A stretch of 64,000 nt of DNA from Actinomycetota bacterium. Its GTDB lineage: Bacteria > Actinomycetota > Thermoleophilia > BMS3ABIN01. The notes beneath the pieces were generated by a model. The model was not told where the DNA came from. It searched no databases and was given only the letters and a program-made list of their open reading frames with translations. Shown here in pieces: positions 41,745-51,053 of the stretch (position 1 is its first letter; each line of letters opens with the position of its first letter). The DNA lies in NCBI GenBank assembly GCA_016235065.1, contig JACRMB010000010.1:275321-339320 (forward strand). The letters are read 5' to 3'. The translations under genes were made by a program, and so were the position numbers.

Positions 41745-43730
41745 ATGAATATACAGCTCGAAGCAATAGAGAACCTATACCAGATAATCATGCATAGAAC
41801 CGGCGATGCCGTCCTGTGCCTCGATACTGGCGATGGCCACGTCCTCCACGCCAACAAGTGGGCCGAGAAGCTGACAGGCCTGAGCGCCGGTGACTGCGTG
41901 GTCTCCCCAGAGCCATCCGTGAACCTGGCGCTGCCGGGCTGGCTGCGGGACGCCGTTTCCGAGGCCAGGAACCGGAAGGTCGTGCGCACCTGCGCGATCT
42001 GGGAATCGCCTGAATTCGGCAGTGGGAAGAACCGGCTGCTGGAGATCTTCATCACGAGGATGAACAGCGGCGAATCGCGCCTCGCCATCCTGGTCAGGAC
42101 TTTGAACAGCGACAGGATGGTGGAAAAAAAGCTGTGGCGGCGGAATCACGAACTCCATCTTCTCAATCACGCCAGCCGCATGGTGAGCCGCTCACTCAAT
42201 CCAAGGGAAGTCGCCAGTATCGCCCTTGAGCTGTCACTTGACCTGTTCGACGCCCGATGTGGCATCGGCTACCTGGCCGACCCGGAAAAAAGCGCTCTCG
42301 TCCCGGTGGCTGCGCATGGTGTGTCGGAGACCCTTGACCTGCGCGAGCTCGGTTTCGGTGGCGGGCAGCCACCGGTCACAGCGTTCAACGCTGGTGATAC
42401 GGTCTTTTGTACCGGCCGCCTTCCGGACGGTCAACTGATCAATGAGGAGGGACTCAGCACCGTGACTATCCCCCTGCAGACAAACAATGCCGTACTGGGA
42501 GTCCTGGAGCTGGCCGGCGACAGCGACGAGAGCCCGGGAATGGATTATAACGCTGATTTATTCACCTCATTCGGCTTTCAGGTCGGCATCGCGCTGGAAA
42601 ATGCACTTCTGCACAAGAAAGTGGAAGACGCCTCGCGGCTCGACGGCCTCACAGGCATCCATACCCGCCGCTATGTTGAAACCCTGCTGGAGGATTGTCT
42701 TAAGCGTGGCAAACGCTATGGCGAGAAGTTCGCGACGCTGATGATCGATATCGACCGGTTCAAGCCCATCAACGACTTTCATGGACACGAGATCGGTGAC
42801 CAGGTCCTCAAACAGGTAGTTGAAGTATTCCGCCAGGAGGTTCGAGACACGGACTATCTGGGCCGCTGGGGAGGCGAAGAATTCCTGATAATCCTCACCC
42901 AGGTCGGCTGGCAGGAGGCACTCAATATCGCCGAACGGATACGTCTGCGTGTCGCTGCACTCAGCTTCATGAAGATCAGCGGCTCGGAACTGCCAATAAC
43001 AGTCTGCGTCGGTGTAGCCTGCTACCCCGACCACTCAGACTCCGCAGACAGCCTGGTGCGTTGTGCAGATGACGCCATGCGGTACGCAAAGCGGAAAGGA
43101 CGCAACCGGACGCATCTGTTCAGAGAGGATGCGGTCGGCGTCACTGAAGAAGATATCCGCCAGGAAATCGACTGGGGCGCGGGGATGGAGACGATCCGGG
43201 CACTGGCCGCGGCTCTCGACGCCAAGGACAGCTATACGGCAAGCCATTCCGAGTCTGTCAAAATGTTATCGGTCAAGATCGCGGTACAGATGCAGCTGGA
43301 CACCCAGCAGAGCGAGGTCCTTGAGTGGGCGGGCCTGCTGCACGACATCGGCAAGGTTGCGATCCCCGACTCGATCCTGAACAAACCCGGCTCGCTCGAG
43401 CCCGATGAATGGGCGATAATACGCGAACATCCGCGCATGGGCGTCCTGATCCTGAAAGAAGCACCGCAGCTTTCCAGCATCATCCCGGTAGTCCTCCACC
43501 ATCACGAGAACTTTGATGGCAGCGGCTATCCGATGAAGATCGCCGGCGAAGATATTCCGTTACTGGCGAGGATTCTGCGTGTTGCCGATGCGTTCATGGC
43601 GATGACCTCGAATAGGCCTTATCGCAAATCCCTGTCGACTCAGGAAGCGTGGTTCGAGATAGAATCAGCCAGCGGCAGGCTGTTCGACCCTTTGATAGTC
43701 AGTGCGCTTGCGGGGATCGTCGCTTCATAG
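41745..43730 (+). CDS. PAS/GAF-GGDEF-HD-GYP bifunctional c-di-GMP protein
   Basis: 661 residues, cytosolic. A PAS-like domain (~5-115), a GAF domain (~140-290), a GGDEF domain (~300-460) with the active-site GGEEF near 376 and the inhibitory RxxD site RDTD five residues before it, then an HD-GYP domain (~480-660) with LLHDIGKVAIPD and HHENFDGSGYP. Both cyclase and phosphodiesterase motifs are intact, so it may switch between making and degrading c-di-GMP. It follows the RiPP maturase by 74 bp but has its own promoter-like region carrying the BlaI-type operator. Confidence 0.9.
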   Translation: MNIQLEAIENLYQIIMHRTGDAVLCLDTGDGHVLHANKWAEKLTGLSAGDCVVSPEPSVNLALPGWLRDAVSEARNRKVVRTCAIWESPEFGSGKNRLLEIFITRMNSGESRLAILVRTLNSDRMVEKKLWRRNHELHLLNHASRMVSRSLNPREVASIALELSLDLFDARCGIGYLADPEKSALVPVAAHGVSETLDLRELGFGGGQPPVTAFNAGDTVFCTGRLPDGQLINEEGLSTVTIPLQTNNAVLGVLELAGDSDESPGMDYNADLFTSFGFQVGIALENALLHKKVEDASRLDGLTGIHTRRYVETLLEDCLKRGKRYGEKFATLMIDIDRFKPINDFHGHEIGDQVLKQVVEVFRQEVRDTDYLGRWGGEEFLIILTQVGWQEALNIAERIRLRVAALSFMKISGSELPITVCVGVACYPDHSDSADSLVRCADDAMRYAKRKGRNRTHLFREDAVGVTEEDIRQEIDWGAGMETIRALAAALDAKDSYTASHSESVKMLSVKIAVQMQLDTQQSEVLEWAGLLHDIGKVAIPDSILNKPGSLEPDEWAIIREHPRMGVLILKEAPQLSSIIPVVLHHHENFDGSGYPMKIAGEDIPLLARILRVADAFMAMTSNRPYRKSLSTQEAWFEIESASGRLFDPLIVSALAGIVAS

Positions 43731-43782
43731 GTGATTCCGGCGTAGCCCAAGGGGCGAGCCCTTTCGTGGACCTCATTTACTT

Positions 43783-44412
43783 CTAGTCAAACGCCGCCGG
43801 ACGGCATTCATCGCCCAGGTGCGCCCGCACTTCAGCGAGGTGCTTCTCGTTCGTTCGCTGTGTCGACAAGGGTGGCAGCTCGTCGAAGCTGAAAAAACCA
43901 GCATCGATTGTCTCGTCGCTCGGGCGGGTCTCTCCACCGGTAATATCGCAGAGGAAGATGATCTTGTAGGCATGGAAGAACTCCAGTGGCCGGCCGCCGC
44001 GGTTGGCGTCGAACACGGCCACGACATTGCGCGGAACGACCTCGAAGCCACTTTCCTCCCAGACCTCGCGGGCGACCATCTCTGAGGGTATATCCCCCAC
44101 GTCGGCCCATCCTCCCGGCATGGCCCAGCGCTCATCCAGCCGCTCCTGCACCAGCAGGATCTTCCCGTCACGGACTACGGCTCCGCGCACATCGATCTTG
44201 GCGGTCGCGTAACCCGGCTGGGCGGAGAAGTTCTCGACCATTCTTTCAATAGATTCGCCCGTCTGGCTGGCGACGATCTCAGCAGCGATCTCGTTCAGCC
44301 TCGTATAGCGCTGCGTCTCGTAATCAGTCTCGGCGAAGGTCAGACCTGTCTGGCACAGACCCTGGATCTCCCTCGCCCACTCCAGCCACTGTGGCATTCT
44401 TTCTGGTTCCAT
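43783..44412 (-). CDS. NUDIX hydrolase with N-terminal helical domain
   Basis: About 209 residues from the ATG at 44412 (AGAGG upstream). The N-terminal ~65 residues form the helical domain found in ADP-ribose/nucleoside-diphosphate-linked NUDIX enzymes (LNEIAAEIVASQTGE). The Nudix box is GGWADVGDIPSEMVAREVWEESGFEV in shortened form: G..E...REVWEESG binds the catalytic metal ions. The substrate is probably a nucleotide sugar, ADP-ribose or NADH. It lies 14 bp after the methyltransferase gene, in the same transcript. Confidence 0.87.
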   Translation of the reverse strand: MEPERMPQWLEWAREIQGLCQTGLTFAETDYETQRYTRLNEIAAEIVASQTGESIERMVENFSAQPGYATAKIDVRGAVVRDGKILLVQERLDERWAMPGGWADVGDIPSEMVAREVWEESGFEVVPRNVVAVFDANRGGRPLEFFHAYKIIFLCDITGGETRPSDETIDAGFFSFDELPPLSTQRTNEKHLAEVRAHLGDECRPAAFD

Positions 44413-44426
44413 CTGCAACCTCTCGT

Positions 44427-45230
44427 TCAGGATTTGACGGCGGCCATGATGATTGTCCACCATCTGAGAACCAGCTCGCCGTCTGTCTCAGTGGCCATGA
44501 AACCGCCGAGGTCATTGTCGAGATCCGCTCTCAGCAGCCGGATGATCTCGGCCCTGTCCTCCGGATCTTCGATCTTTTCCAGCTTCAGGATAAAATCAAC
44601 CGGCAGACCCGTTGTATAAGGCTTCAACACGCTGGTGACATGGAAATCCCCCTTCTGCAGCAGCGAGCTGAGTTCCGCAGGCGTGTAAGCGAGCACATGC
44701 GATGGATCGAAGCGTCTCTCCAGCTGCTCCCGTTTTTTCCTGACCGTCTCGTCCTCCGGGCCGTAGACGTCCTCCATGACGAACCGGCCGCCCGTCTTCA
44801 GGACGCGGGATATCTCCGCCAGCGCCTTCCCGGGTACGGGGAAATGATGGAACGCAAGCCGGCAGGTCACCAGATCGAAGCTCCCGTCCGGGAAGGGCAG
44901 ATCCGAGACGGCTGCCTCTACAAACTCGATGTTTTCCAGCCCTGCCGCCTCTACGCGATCTCGGGCTTTTTCCAGCATCTCCGGGGTGACATCGGCCCCC
45001 ACGACCCTTGCCGCTGAAGCCGCGATCATCTGGGCCAGAAGCCCGGTTCCCGTCGCCAGGTCCAGGGCGCTTTCCCCAGGCTGTGGATCCGCCAGCTCAA
45101 GAAGGGGGCGGTAGTATTGCTCTTCTGAGAAGACGTTCAACTCGGCGTAGCGGTCTACCCTGCGGCCGAAGACTTCCCTGGCCGTTTCCGGCCCGGCGTT
45201 TTTGTCGTTATTACCTGAACTGAAGCTCAT
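44427..45230 (-). CDS. class I SAM-dependent methyltransferase (UbiE/COQ5-like)
   Basis: 267 residues. SAM-binding motif I is ALDLATGTGLLAQMIAAS (~58-75), followed by an acidic residue in VVGADVTPEML and the post-motif FDLVTCRLAFHHF. Fold and length match Methyltransf_11/UbiE-type enzymes; the substrate is unknown. It is the first gene of a pair with NUDIX and is divergent from the DUF362 gene, sharing a ~110-bp promoter region. Confidence 0.88.
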   Translation of the reverse strand: MSFSSGNNDKNAGPETAREVFGRRVDRYAELNVFSEEQYYRPLLELADPQPGESALDLATGTGLLAQMIAASAARVVGADVTPEMLEKARDRVEAAGLENIEFVEAAVSDLPFPDGSFDLVTCRLAFHHFPVPGKALAEISRVLKTGGRFVMEDVYGPEDETVRKKREQLERRFDPSHVLAYTPAELSSLLQKGDFHVTSVLKPYTTGLPVDFILKLEKIEDPEDRAEIIRLLRADLDNDLGGFMATETDGELVLRWWTIIMAAVKS

Positions 45231-45341
45231 TACTTCTCCTGCATGCCTTCCTGGCGGGGATTTCTGCCCCGGGATTGTCGTAATATATTATCAAGCCCGC
45301 GCGGGAATTCCTTATATATCCAGCCCGCTCGAGAATCCCCC

Positions 45342-46499
45342 ATGGGAGGAGCAGCCATCCAGGACAATCCGTCAACCAGGGTCGCCGTCACCAGATGCGC
45401 CGATTACGATGACGCAAGGGTCCGCGCGGCAGTCATGGAGTCGCTCATGGCGATCGGAGGGCTCGCTGACATCATCAGACCCGGCGACCGGGTGCTGCTC
45501 AAGGCCAACCTGCTGGCCCCGTCGGACCCATCCGCTTCGGTGACGACCCACCCCGCCGTCGTACGGGCGGCCATCGAGGCGGTGAAGGAAGCGGGCGGTA
45601 TTCCCACCGTCGCCGATTCGCCCGGCTACTTTTATGCCGGCGGCAAGTGCCGGGCGCTGACCGTCTGCGGCCTCAAGGACGTAGCCGACGAGCTGGGCGT
45701 CGACTCGCTCCAGTTCGAAGCCATGGAGAACCCGTTCGTTAAAACGCCCGTTCCAGGCGGTGTTTATCTTGATTCGATCTATGCCGCCCGGCTGGCGCTG
45801 GAATCGGATGTCATCATCACCCTGCCCAAACTGAAGACCCATGCCAGCACCTGGTATACGGGCGCCGTCAAGAACATGTTCGGGGCCGTGGCCACACGAA
45901 CCCGAAAGTACGCTCACACCCTGGCGACCTACGAGCGCTTCAGCACTTCAGTCGTCGACATCTTCTCGGTGCTGCGACCGCAGCTGGCGATCATGGACGC
46001 TGTCGTCGGCATGGAAGGCGAGGGGCCGCGGCATGGGACCCCGAAACATGCCGGGCTCATCCTCGCATCGAAGGACCCGGTTGCCCTCGACGCCGTGGCT
46101 TCGAAGATCATCGGTTTCGATCCCATGGAGATCTTTACGACCAGGAATGCCACCACCCGCGGACTTGGCAACGGCAGGCTGGAGGAGATCGAAGTGCTGG
46201 GCGAGCGCATCGCTGATGTGGCGGTGGATTTTGAAAAACCCAGCGGCCGCCGGATAAACATGCCGCCGCTGGTCATGAAGGTCGCCGACCGCCTGTTGAA
46301 AGTCCGCCCTGAGTGCGTTCAGGAAACCTGTGACAAGTGCGGTATCTGCGCCAAATGCTGCCCGGTTGATGCTATCTCGATGAATCCCTTCCCCGAGATC
46401 GACCGGGAAAAGTGCATCGAGTGTTTCTGCTGCAACGAGATGTGCCCCACAGGCGCGATGGAGATCAAAAAGAATTGGCTGGCGCGGCGAATCGCCTAG
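45342..46499 (+). CDS. DUF362 protein with C-terminal 2[4Fe-4S] ferredoxin domain
   Basis: About 385 residues. The DUF362 domain (~10-300) includes VLLKANLLAPSDP, DSPGYF and LPKLKTHASTWYTGAVKNMFG. The last ~60 residues form a bacterial-type ferredoxin with CDKCGICAKCCPVDAI and CIECFCCNEMCPTGAM, eight cysteines for two [4Fe-4S] clusters. Such proteins occur widely in anaerobes and probably act in electron transfer or radical enzyme activation. The ATG at 45342 has no clear SD; a longer start at 45243 is possible. Confidence 0.88.
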   Translation: MGGAAIQDNPSTRVAVTRCADYDDARVRAAVMESLMAIGGLADIIRPGDRVLLKANLLAPSDPSASVTTHPAVVRAAIEAVKEAGGIPTVADSPGYFYAGGKCRALTVCGLKDVADELGVDSLQFEAMENPFVKTPVPGGVYLDSIYAARLALESDVIITLPKLKTHASTWYTGAVKNMFGAVATRTRKYAHTLATYERFSTSVVDIFSVLRPQLAIMDAVVGMEGEGPRHGTPKHAGLILASKDPVALDAVASKIIGFDPMEIFTTRNATTRGLGNGRLEEIEVLGERIADVAVDFEKPSGRRINMPPLVMKVADRLLKVRPECVQETCDKCGICAKCCPVDAISMNPFPEIDREKCIECFCCNEMCPTGAMEIKKNWLARRIA

Positions 46500-46579
46500 A
46501 CCTAGCCTGTCATGCTGGATCCATGGCGGGAGTATACCCGTTTTTCGTGACTCCCGATGTGACCTGACGCATAAAAAAA

Positions 46580-46602
46580 GGACGGCCCCGAAGGGCCGCC
46601 CT
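46580..46602 (-). terminator. intrinsic terminator of the lipoprotein gene
   Basis: On the minus strand GGGCGGCCC-TTCG-GGGCCGTCC is followed by T7. It ends the minus-strand gene at 46645. Confidence 0.9.
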
Positions 46603-46644
46603 GTATCTATTCCTATCCAGGTCGAACAACGCTCATATCCGCGA

Positions 46645-47049
46645 TTACATCGTGGAGATCAGCCACTTCCCGTCGCGCTGGTTAAGTTGCAGCGTGTCGG
46701 ACTCCGTCTGCTCGTTACCATTTTCCTTGGTGGTCACCTCGACCTTGACGGTAGCCTTGTCACCGTCGACTTTCTCTTCGAGGATCTTGTAGCTGACGAC
46801 TTCTCCGAGGGCGGATTCCGCCTTGCAGGCGTCGACGAGTTCCTGCTTGTTGATGGTGACGCCGGATGACTCAAAAGCCGCCAAATCCATGTAGTCGATC
46901 ATCTTCTCACAGTCTTTGTCCTGGGCCGCTTTGATGAAGCCTTCTACTGCCGCGCTGGGTCCGCTGCTGCCGCATCCAAATGCCGCCAGAACCATGATGG
47001 CCAGTATTGAGACCGCGACCAGAATCCTGAGCCCTGAAAATCTTTGCAC
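46645..47049 (-). CDS. DUF4878-like lipoprotein
   Basis: 134 residues. A signal peptide ends in the lipobox LAAFGC (Cys ~26), giving a lipid-anchored exported protein. The mature domain (VEGFIKAAQDKDCEKMIDYM.. to ..LQLNQRDGKWLISTM) has the pattern of a small NTF2-like DUF4878 domain. A related C-terminal domain occurs in the zinc-ribbon membrane protein at 57199. The role is unknown. Confidence 0.75.
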   Translation of the reverse strand: MQRFSGLRILVAVSILAIMVLAAFGCGSSGPSAAVEGFIKAAQDKDCEKMIDYMDLAAFESSGVTINKQELVDACKAESALGEVVSYKILEEKVDGDKATVKVEVTTKENGNEQTESDTLQLNQRDGKWLISTM

Positions 47050-47102
47050 GCCTTCTCCTTTCGCCTCTCCAGTAAGAAAAATGCTGGAGTTACACTATCA
47101 TT

Positions 47103-47714
47103 CTATGGAAGCACTCGAAAGTAGGAACCCTCTCTTCGCACAGCTGAGCCATCAGCCGAGATAGCGGTCGTGGAATAGTACCAGTCGCCAGGGTCGGCTG
47201 GAGCCGCGCCTTCGGCTGACCAGTTGGCAGTGCCGTTGTTATCCGGCCCCGAGACAAGATTCGCGAACACGCTTGACCCGGTATCTGTGTTGATGGCGTT
47301 CATGCTGACACTGGCCGCCCCGCTGACAGTTGCGCCCCAGGCGATCTGCTGGCCGGGAACTACCTGGAAAGGCGTGACGCGCTGGCTGGTTATCTCGAGT
47401 ATAGTGACCGGGATCGGGTCCGCCTCTCCGCCATCCGGAAGCGGCGCAGCTCCATCGTCAGCCGCCGCGTCGTCGACTTCGCCCTCGGCGTCAGACGGCT
47501 GGCTTCCGTCCTGTCCGGATTGTCCAGACTCCCCGGCACCAGACTGGCCGCCAGCCGTGGTCCTTGAAGCGGCGATCCCCTCGCGCAGGTCAGCGACGTT
47601 CTCCCGCCGTTTTTCGACGATGCCCTTGACGAGCAACACCGACAGGAGGATAACCGCCAGGATCGCCAGGGTGATAAGGATCGGTCCCTTGAAGCGGCGT
47701 TTGCGCGCGACCAT
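47103..47714 (-). CDS. hypothetical membrane-anchored protein with Ig-like C-terminus
   Basis: 203 residues. A basic N-terminus and single helix (~11-31) are followed by a charged helix (~32-50), a low-complexity Gly/Ser/Gln/Asp linker (~50-100) and a beta-rich domain (~102-203) with VTILEITSQRVTPFQVVPGQ that looks like an Ig-fold module. It is probably an extracytoplasmic anchored protein. No family was recognised. It precedes the lipoprotein gene on the same strand. Confidence 0.6.
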   Translation of the reverse strand: MVARKRRFKGPILITLAILAVILLSVLLVKGIVEKRRENVADLREGIAASRTTAGGQSGAGESGQSGQDGSQPSDAEGEVDDAAADDGAAPLPDGGEADPIPVTILEITSQRVTPFQVVPGQQIAWGATVSGAASVSMNAINTDTGSSVFANLVSGPDNNGTANWSAEGAAPADPGDWYYSTTAISADGSAVRREGSYFRVLP

Positions 47715-47934
47715 GGTAGCCCTCCGAATTTAGCATCAGCAGGAATCAGCTTTGCCGGGAAGCAGCCCCTGGCGAAATCGTGAAATCCAAGTCCCCGCCT
47801 CCCCGCTGTCGCTATTCTATAACAGACGCGATTAGCGAAACAGAATGCGGATATAATCGGACTATGATCGAACCAGGGTCAGTGAAATAGAAGCCGGACT
47901 CGCACAACAGGCCGCGCAGGCGTTAGGCAGCCAT

Positions 47935-48579
47935 GTGGAATTCGAGCTGGCTCCCACCTGCTGGCGCTATGCCGCAGTGCCTCCGGAAGGCGCGCTCGCA
48001 CCTCGCGCAGACACCTGGACCTGCATGTTCGCCCTGATGGGCAAAGTCCAGGCGGGGATACCGGTCTGCTTCACCGCTGAGACGCCGGGATGCGTCGGCG
48101 CGGGGAACTACCTGGGATTCAGCGAGGTTCCGGCGATAGCAGCTGCCCTGTTTCTGTCGGGCAGGGAGAGATTGAAGAAAGATGCCGGCCTGGCGACGGC
48201 TTTCTACAACGGGGTACAGGCACCGGTGGCAAAAACAGGCTGCCTCGTCTTCAGCCGACTCGATTTGGTCCACCCTGACACGGAAGTAGAAGTCGTCAAT
48301 CTCTGGACGGGCGTCACCGCTCTGTCAGCGCTGCATACCCTGGCAAACTACGACCGGGCCGACAACGATAGCGTCATCATGCCTTTTTCTTCAGGATGCC
48401 AGAGCATCTGGACCCTGCCCTACAAGGAAGCAGTCAAAGCGATGCCCAGGGCGGTCGCAGGTTCGCTCGACCCGACGGTGCGCGGATTCCTGCCGGAAAA
48501 TACCATATCCTTCTCAGCTCCTGCTGTGCGCTTCGTCGAGATCTGCGCCAGCATCAAAGGCAGCTTCCTGGCCCCTTAG
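47935..48579 (+). CDS. DUF169-family protein
   Basis: 214 residues from a GTG at 47935. DUF169 signs are RADTWTCMFALMGKVQAG, TPGCVGAGNYLGF and the late VIMPFSSGCQSIWTLPYKEA; the conserved cysteines suggest Fe-S or metal binding, and the family is common in anaerobes. The reading frame stays open upstream to 47857 with plausible family-like sequence (RVSEIEAGLAQQAAQALGSH) but no canonical start; an ATG at 47864 lies in another frame and stops at once. The true start may be lost to a frameshift or be non-canonical. Confidence 0.75.
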   Translation: MEFELAPTCWRYAAVPPEGALAPRADTWTCMFALMGKVQAGIPVCFTAETPGCVGAGNYLGFSEVPAIAAALFLSGRERLKKDAGLATAFYNGVQAPVAKTGCLVFSRLDLVHPDTEVEVVNLWTGVTALSALHTLANYDRADNDSVIMPFSSGCQSIWTLPYKEAVKAMPRAVAGSLDPTVRGFLPENTISFSAPAVRFVEICASIKGSFLAP

Positions 48580-48598
48580 ACCACGCTCTGTTCCCATA

Positions 48599-49699
48599 TC
48601 AGGCCGGGCTGATGCCGCTGGGCTGCGTGGGCTGCGACGGACCGGATTCCTCGCCTGACCCAGTGGCTGGCGGTTCTGTCCCTGCCTGCGCGTAGACATC
48701 GCCGCTGCCCATGTCACCACGGAAAATGCGGTATACCCACAGCTGATAGGCGATCACGATCGGCACGAAGATCAAGGCCACGACCGTCATGATCTGAAGC
48801 GTGTATGTAGTCGACGACGAGTTGTAGATGGTGAGGTTCGCCGCGGGATCGATGCTCGATGGGATCATGTTCGGATAGAGTCCGATGACCCCGGTGAACA
48901 CCACCGCCATGATGGTCAGGCAGGAAGATACGAACGATGCGAAGTATCTGCCGGCCCGGGCCAGCAGCTTGACCCCCAGCAGGGCAGCCACGGCGGCAAG
49001 CGGCGCGATGGCCCATAAGGGCTGGTCGCGGTAATTGTCATACAGATGGGTCGCGAAGTTCGTATAGACCAGGAAGGCCACAGCAACTGCCAGCAGGGCG
49101 TACCAGACACTGCCAGCTATAGCCGCCGAACGCTCGGCGACTCCTCCGGACGTCTTGATCTTCAGCCAAAGCGCTCCATGCTGCAGGAATAGCAACACGA
49201 ACAATACTCCGGTCAAAAGCCCGTACGGATTCAGCAGCCCCAGCAGCGAGCCATGCCAGCCGCCGGAGTCGAAATCGAGCCCCGCGAAGATGTTGCCGAA
49301 GGCGACCCCGAACAGCAGCGCCGGCACGAAACTGCCAAGCATCAGCGCCCAGTCCCAGCCGTTGCGCCAGGTCTGGCTCTCACGCTGGCCCCGGAACTCG
49401 AAGGCCACGCCGCGGAAGATCAGCGCGAACAGCAACAGCAGCAATGCTGAGTAGAGAAAACTGAACATGGACGCGTAGACCACCGGAAACGCGGCGAACG
49501 TGGCACCGCCCGCCGTGAGCAGCCATACCTCGTTGCCGTCCCATACCGGACCCATCGTGTTGATGACGGTGCGCCGGTCTTCCTCATTCCTGCTGACGAA
49601 CCGCTGCAGCATGCCTGCGCCGAAGTCGAAACCGTCAGCGGTGAAATAAACCGCCCAGAGGACACTCCATAATACGAACCAGATAGCCTGATAATTCAT
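48599..49699 (-). CDS. cydB: cytochrome bd oxidase subunit II (CydB)
   Basis: 366 residues, eight to nine helices. Family marks are the N-terminal IWFVLWSVLWAVYFTADGFDFG and GPVWDGNEVWLLTAGGATFAAFP. It pairs with CydA in the quinol-oxidising, oxygen-scavenging terminal oxidase. Its ATG lies one base after the cydA stop. In a diazotroph this oxidase may also protect nitrogenase by consuming oxygen. The last ~30 residues are Gly/Pro/Ser-rich and not conserved. Confidence 0.95.
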   Translation of the reverse strand: MNYQAIWFVLWSVLWAVYFTADGFDFGAGMLQRFVSRNEEDRRTVINTMGPVWDGNEVWLLTAGGATFAAFPVVYASMFSFLYSALLLLLFALIFRGVAFEFRGQRESQTWRNGWDWALMLGSFVPALLFGVAFGNIFAGLDFDSGGWHGSLLGLLNPYGLLTGVLFVLLFLQHGALWLKIKTSGGVAERSAAIAGSVWYALLAVAVAFLVYTNFATHLYDNYRDQPLWAIAPLAAVAALLGVKLLARAGRYFASFVSSCLTIMAVVFTGVIGLYPNMIPSSIDPAANLTIYNSSSTTYTLQIMTVVALIFVPIVIAYQLWVYRIFRGDMGSGDVYAQAGTEPPATGSGEESGPSQPTQPSGISPA

Positions 49700-49700
49700 T

Positions 49701-51053
49701 TTATGCCCCCTGCAAGGTAGCGGATTTGACGATATGGGTCAGGTCGTCATCCGGACCCTTCCGGGCGACTTTGAACAACAGATAGATATCGAGCGCTCCC
49801 AGCATGCCGTAGACCAGCGTGAACGCGATCAGCGAGGTCCATACCTGCGACGCCGACACCGCCGGCGAACCAGCGTCCGCAGTGCGAAGGACTCCGTAGA
49901 CTATCCACGGCTGGCGGCCCACTTCTGCGACCACCCAGCCCAGCTGGTTGGCGATATACGGCAGCGGCAGCGCCCAGACCATGATCCCCAGGAACTTGCG
50001 GCTCTTCAGTAAACTACCGCGCCCGGACTTGACTGTGGCTATCGCAGCCAGGGTGATGAATGCTATACCCAGGATTATCATCAGGCGGAAGCTGACGAAG
50101 GTGGCCCAGACGGGCGGCCGCTCGTCTGGCGGGATATCCTTGAGGCCGGTCACTTCACTGTCGAAAGATTTGGTCGCCAGGAAGCTCAGGCCGTCGGGGA
50201 TCCCCAGGGCCTCCACCGAATTCTGCTCTCCCGAAGTATCCGGGATGACCAGAAGGTTATAGTCGGCGCCCTTCTGCGTATCCCAGACCGACTCCATGGC
50301 TGCGAACTTGGCCGGCTGGGCTTCGGCCACGCCGGCCGCGTGGAAGTCGCCGACGATGGCGATGCCCACCGACGCCACCAGCCCGAAGATGGCCGCGATC
50401 CTGAACGAAGTCTTGAAGAACTCCGTCTGGTTCTGGCGCAGCAGGTGCCAGGCGGATATGCCCATCACGAAGAACGCCGCCACTGCGTATCCCGCCAGGA
50501 TCTGATGCCCAAACTTGAGCAGCCCGTAGGGATTGGTGACCATCGCCCCGAAATCAACCATCTCGGCCCGGCCGTTGGCAAGCACATAGCCGACCGGATG
50601 CTGCATCCAGCCGTTGGCGAGGAGGATCCAGAGAGCGGACAGGTTAGTAGCAAAGGCTACGATCCAGATCGATATCGCATGCAGCCTCGGGGAGATGCGA
50701 TTCCAGCCGAAGATCCAGAGGCCGATGAAGGTCGACTCCAGGAAGAAGGCAGCCGTCGCCTCGATTGCCAGCGGTGCGCCGAAGATATCGCCCACATACT
50801 CGGAATACTTCGACCAGTTCATGCCGAACTGGAACTCCAGGGTGATCCCGGTGACGATCCCCAGGGCGAAATTGATCAGGAACAGCTTCCCCCAGAACTT
50901 GGTCATCCGCAGATACATATCGTTGCGGGTGCGCAGGTATTTCGTCTCCATGAAGGCGACAAGGATGGACAGTCCCAGGGTCAGCGGCACAAATATGAAG
51001 TGGAACATGCTTGTGAGCGCGAACTGCAACCTGCTTAATTCAAGAACATCCAT
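49701..51053 (-). CDS. cydA: cytochrome bd oxidase subunit I (CydA)
   Basis: 450 residues. The ATG at 51053 (AGAGG upstream) gives the family start MDVLELSRLQFALTSMFHF with the heme-ligand His18. KFGHQILAGYAVAAF carries the second His ligand region; QPAKFAAMESVWDT retains the Lys and Glu of the quinol-binding Q-loop; GRQPWIVYGVLRT is the conserved C-terminal motif. The Q-loop is short, as in non-proteobacterial enzymes. It is the first gene of cydAB. CydDC is not in the window. Confidence 0.95.
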   Translation of the reverse strand: MDVLELSRLQFALTSMFHFIFVPLTLGLSILVAFMETKYLRTRNDMYLRMTKFWGKLFLINFALGIVTGITLEFQFGMNWSKYSEYVGDIFGAPLAIEATAAFFLESTFIGLWIFGWNRISPRLHAISIWIVAFATNLSALWILLANGWMQHPVGYVLANGRAEMVDFGAMVTNPYGLLKFGHQILAGYAVAAFFVMGISAWHLLRQNQTEFFKTSFRIAAIFGLVASVGIAIVGDFHAAGVAEAQPAKFAAMESVWDTQKGADYNLLVIPDTSGEQNSVEALGIPDGLSFLATKSFDSEVTGLKDIPPDERPPVWATFVSFRLMIILGIAFITLAAIATVKSGRGSLLKSRKFLGIMVWALPLPYIANQLGWVVAEVGRQPWIVYGVLRTADAGSPAVSASQVWTSLIAFTLVYGMLGALDIYLLFKVARKGPDDDLTHIVKSATLQGA

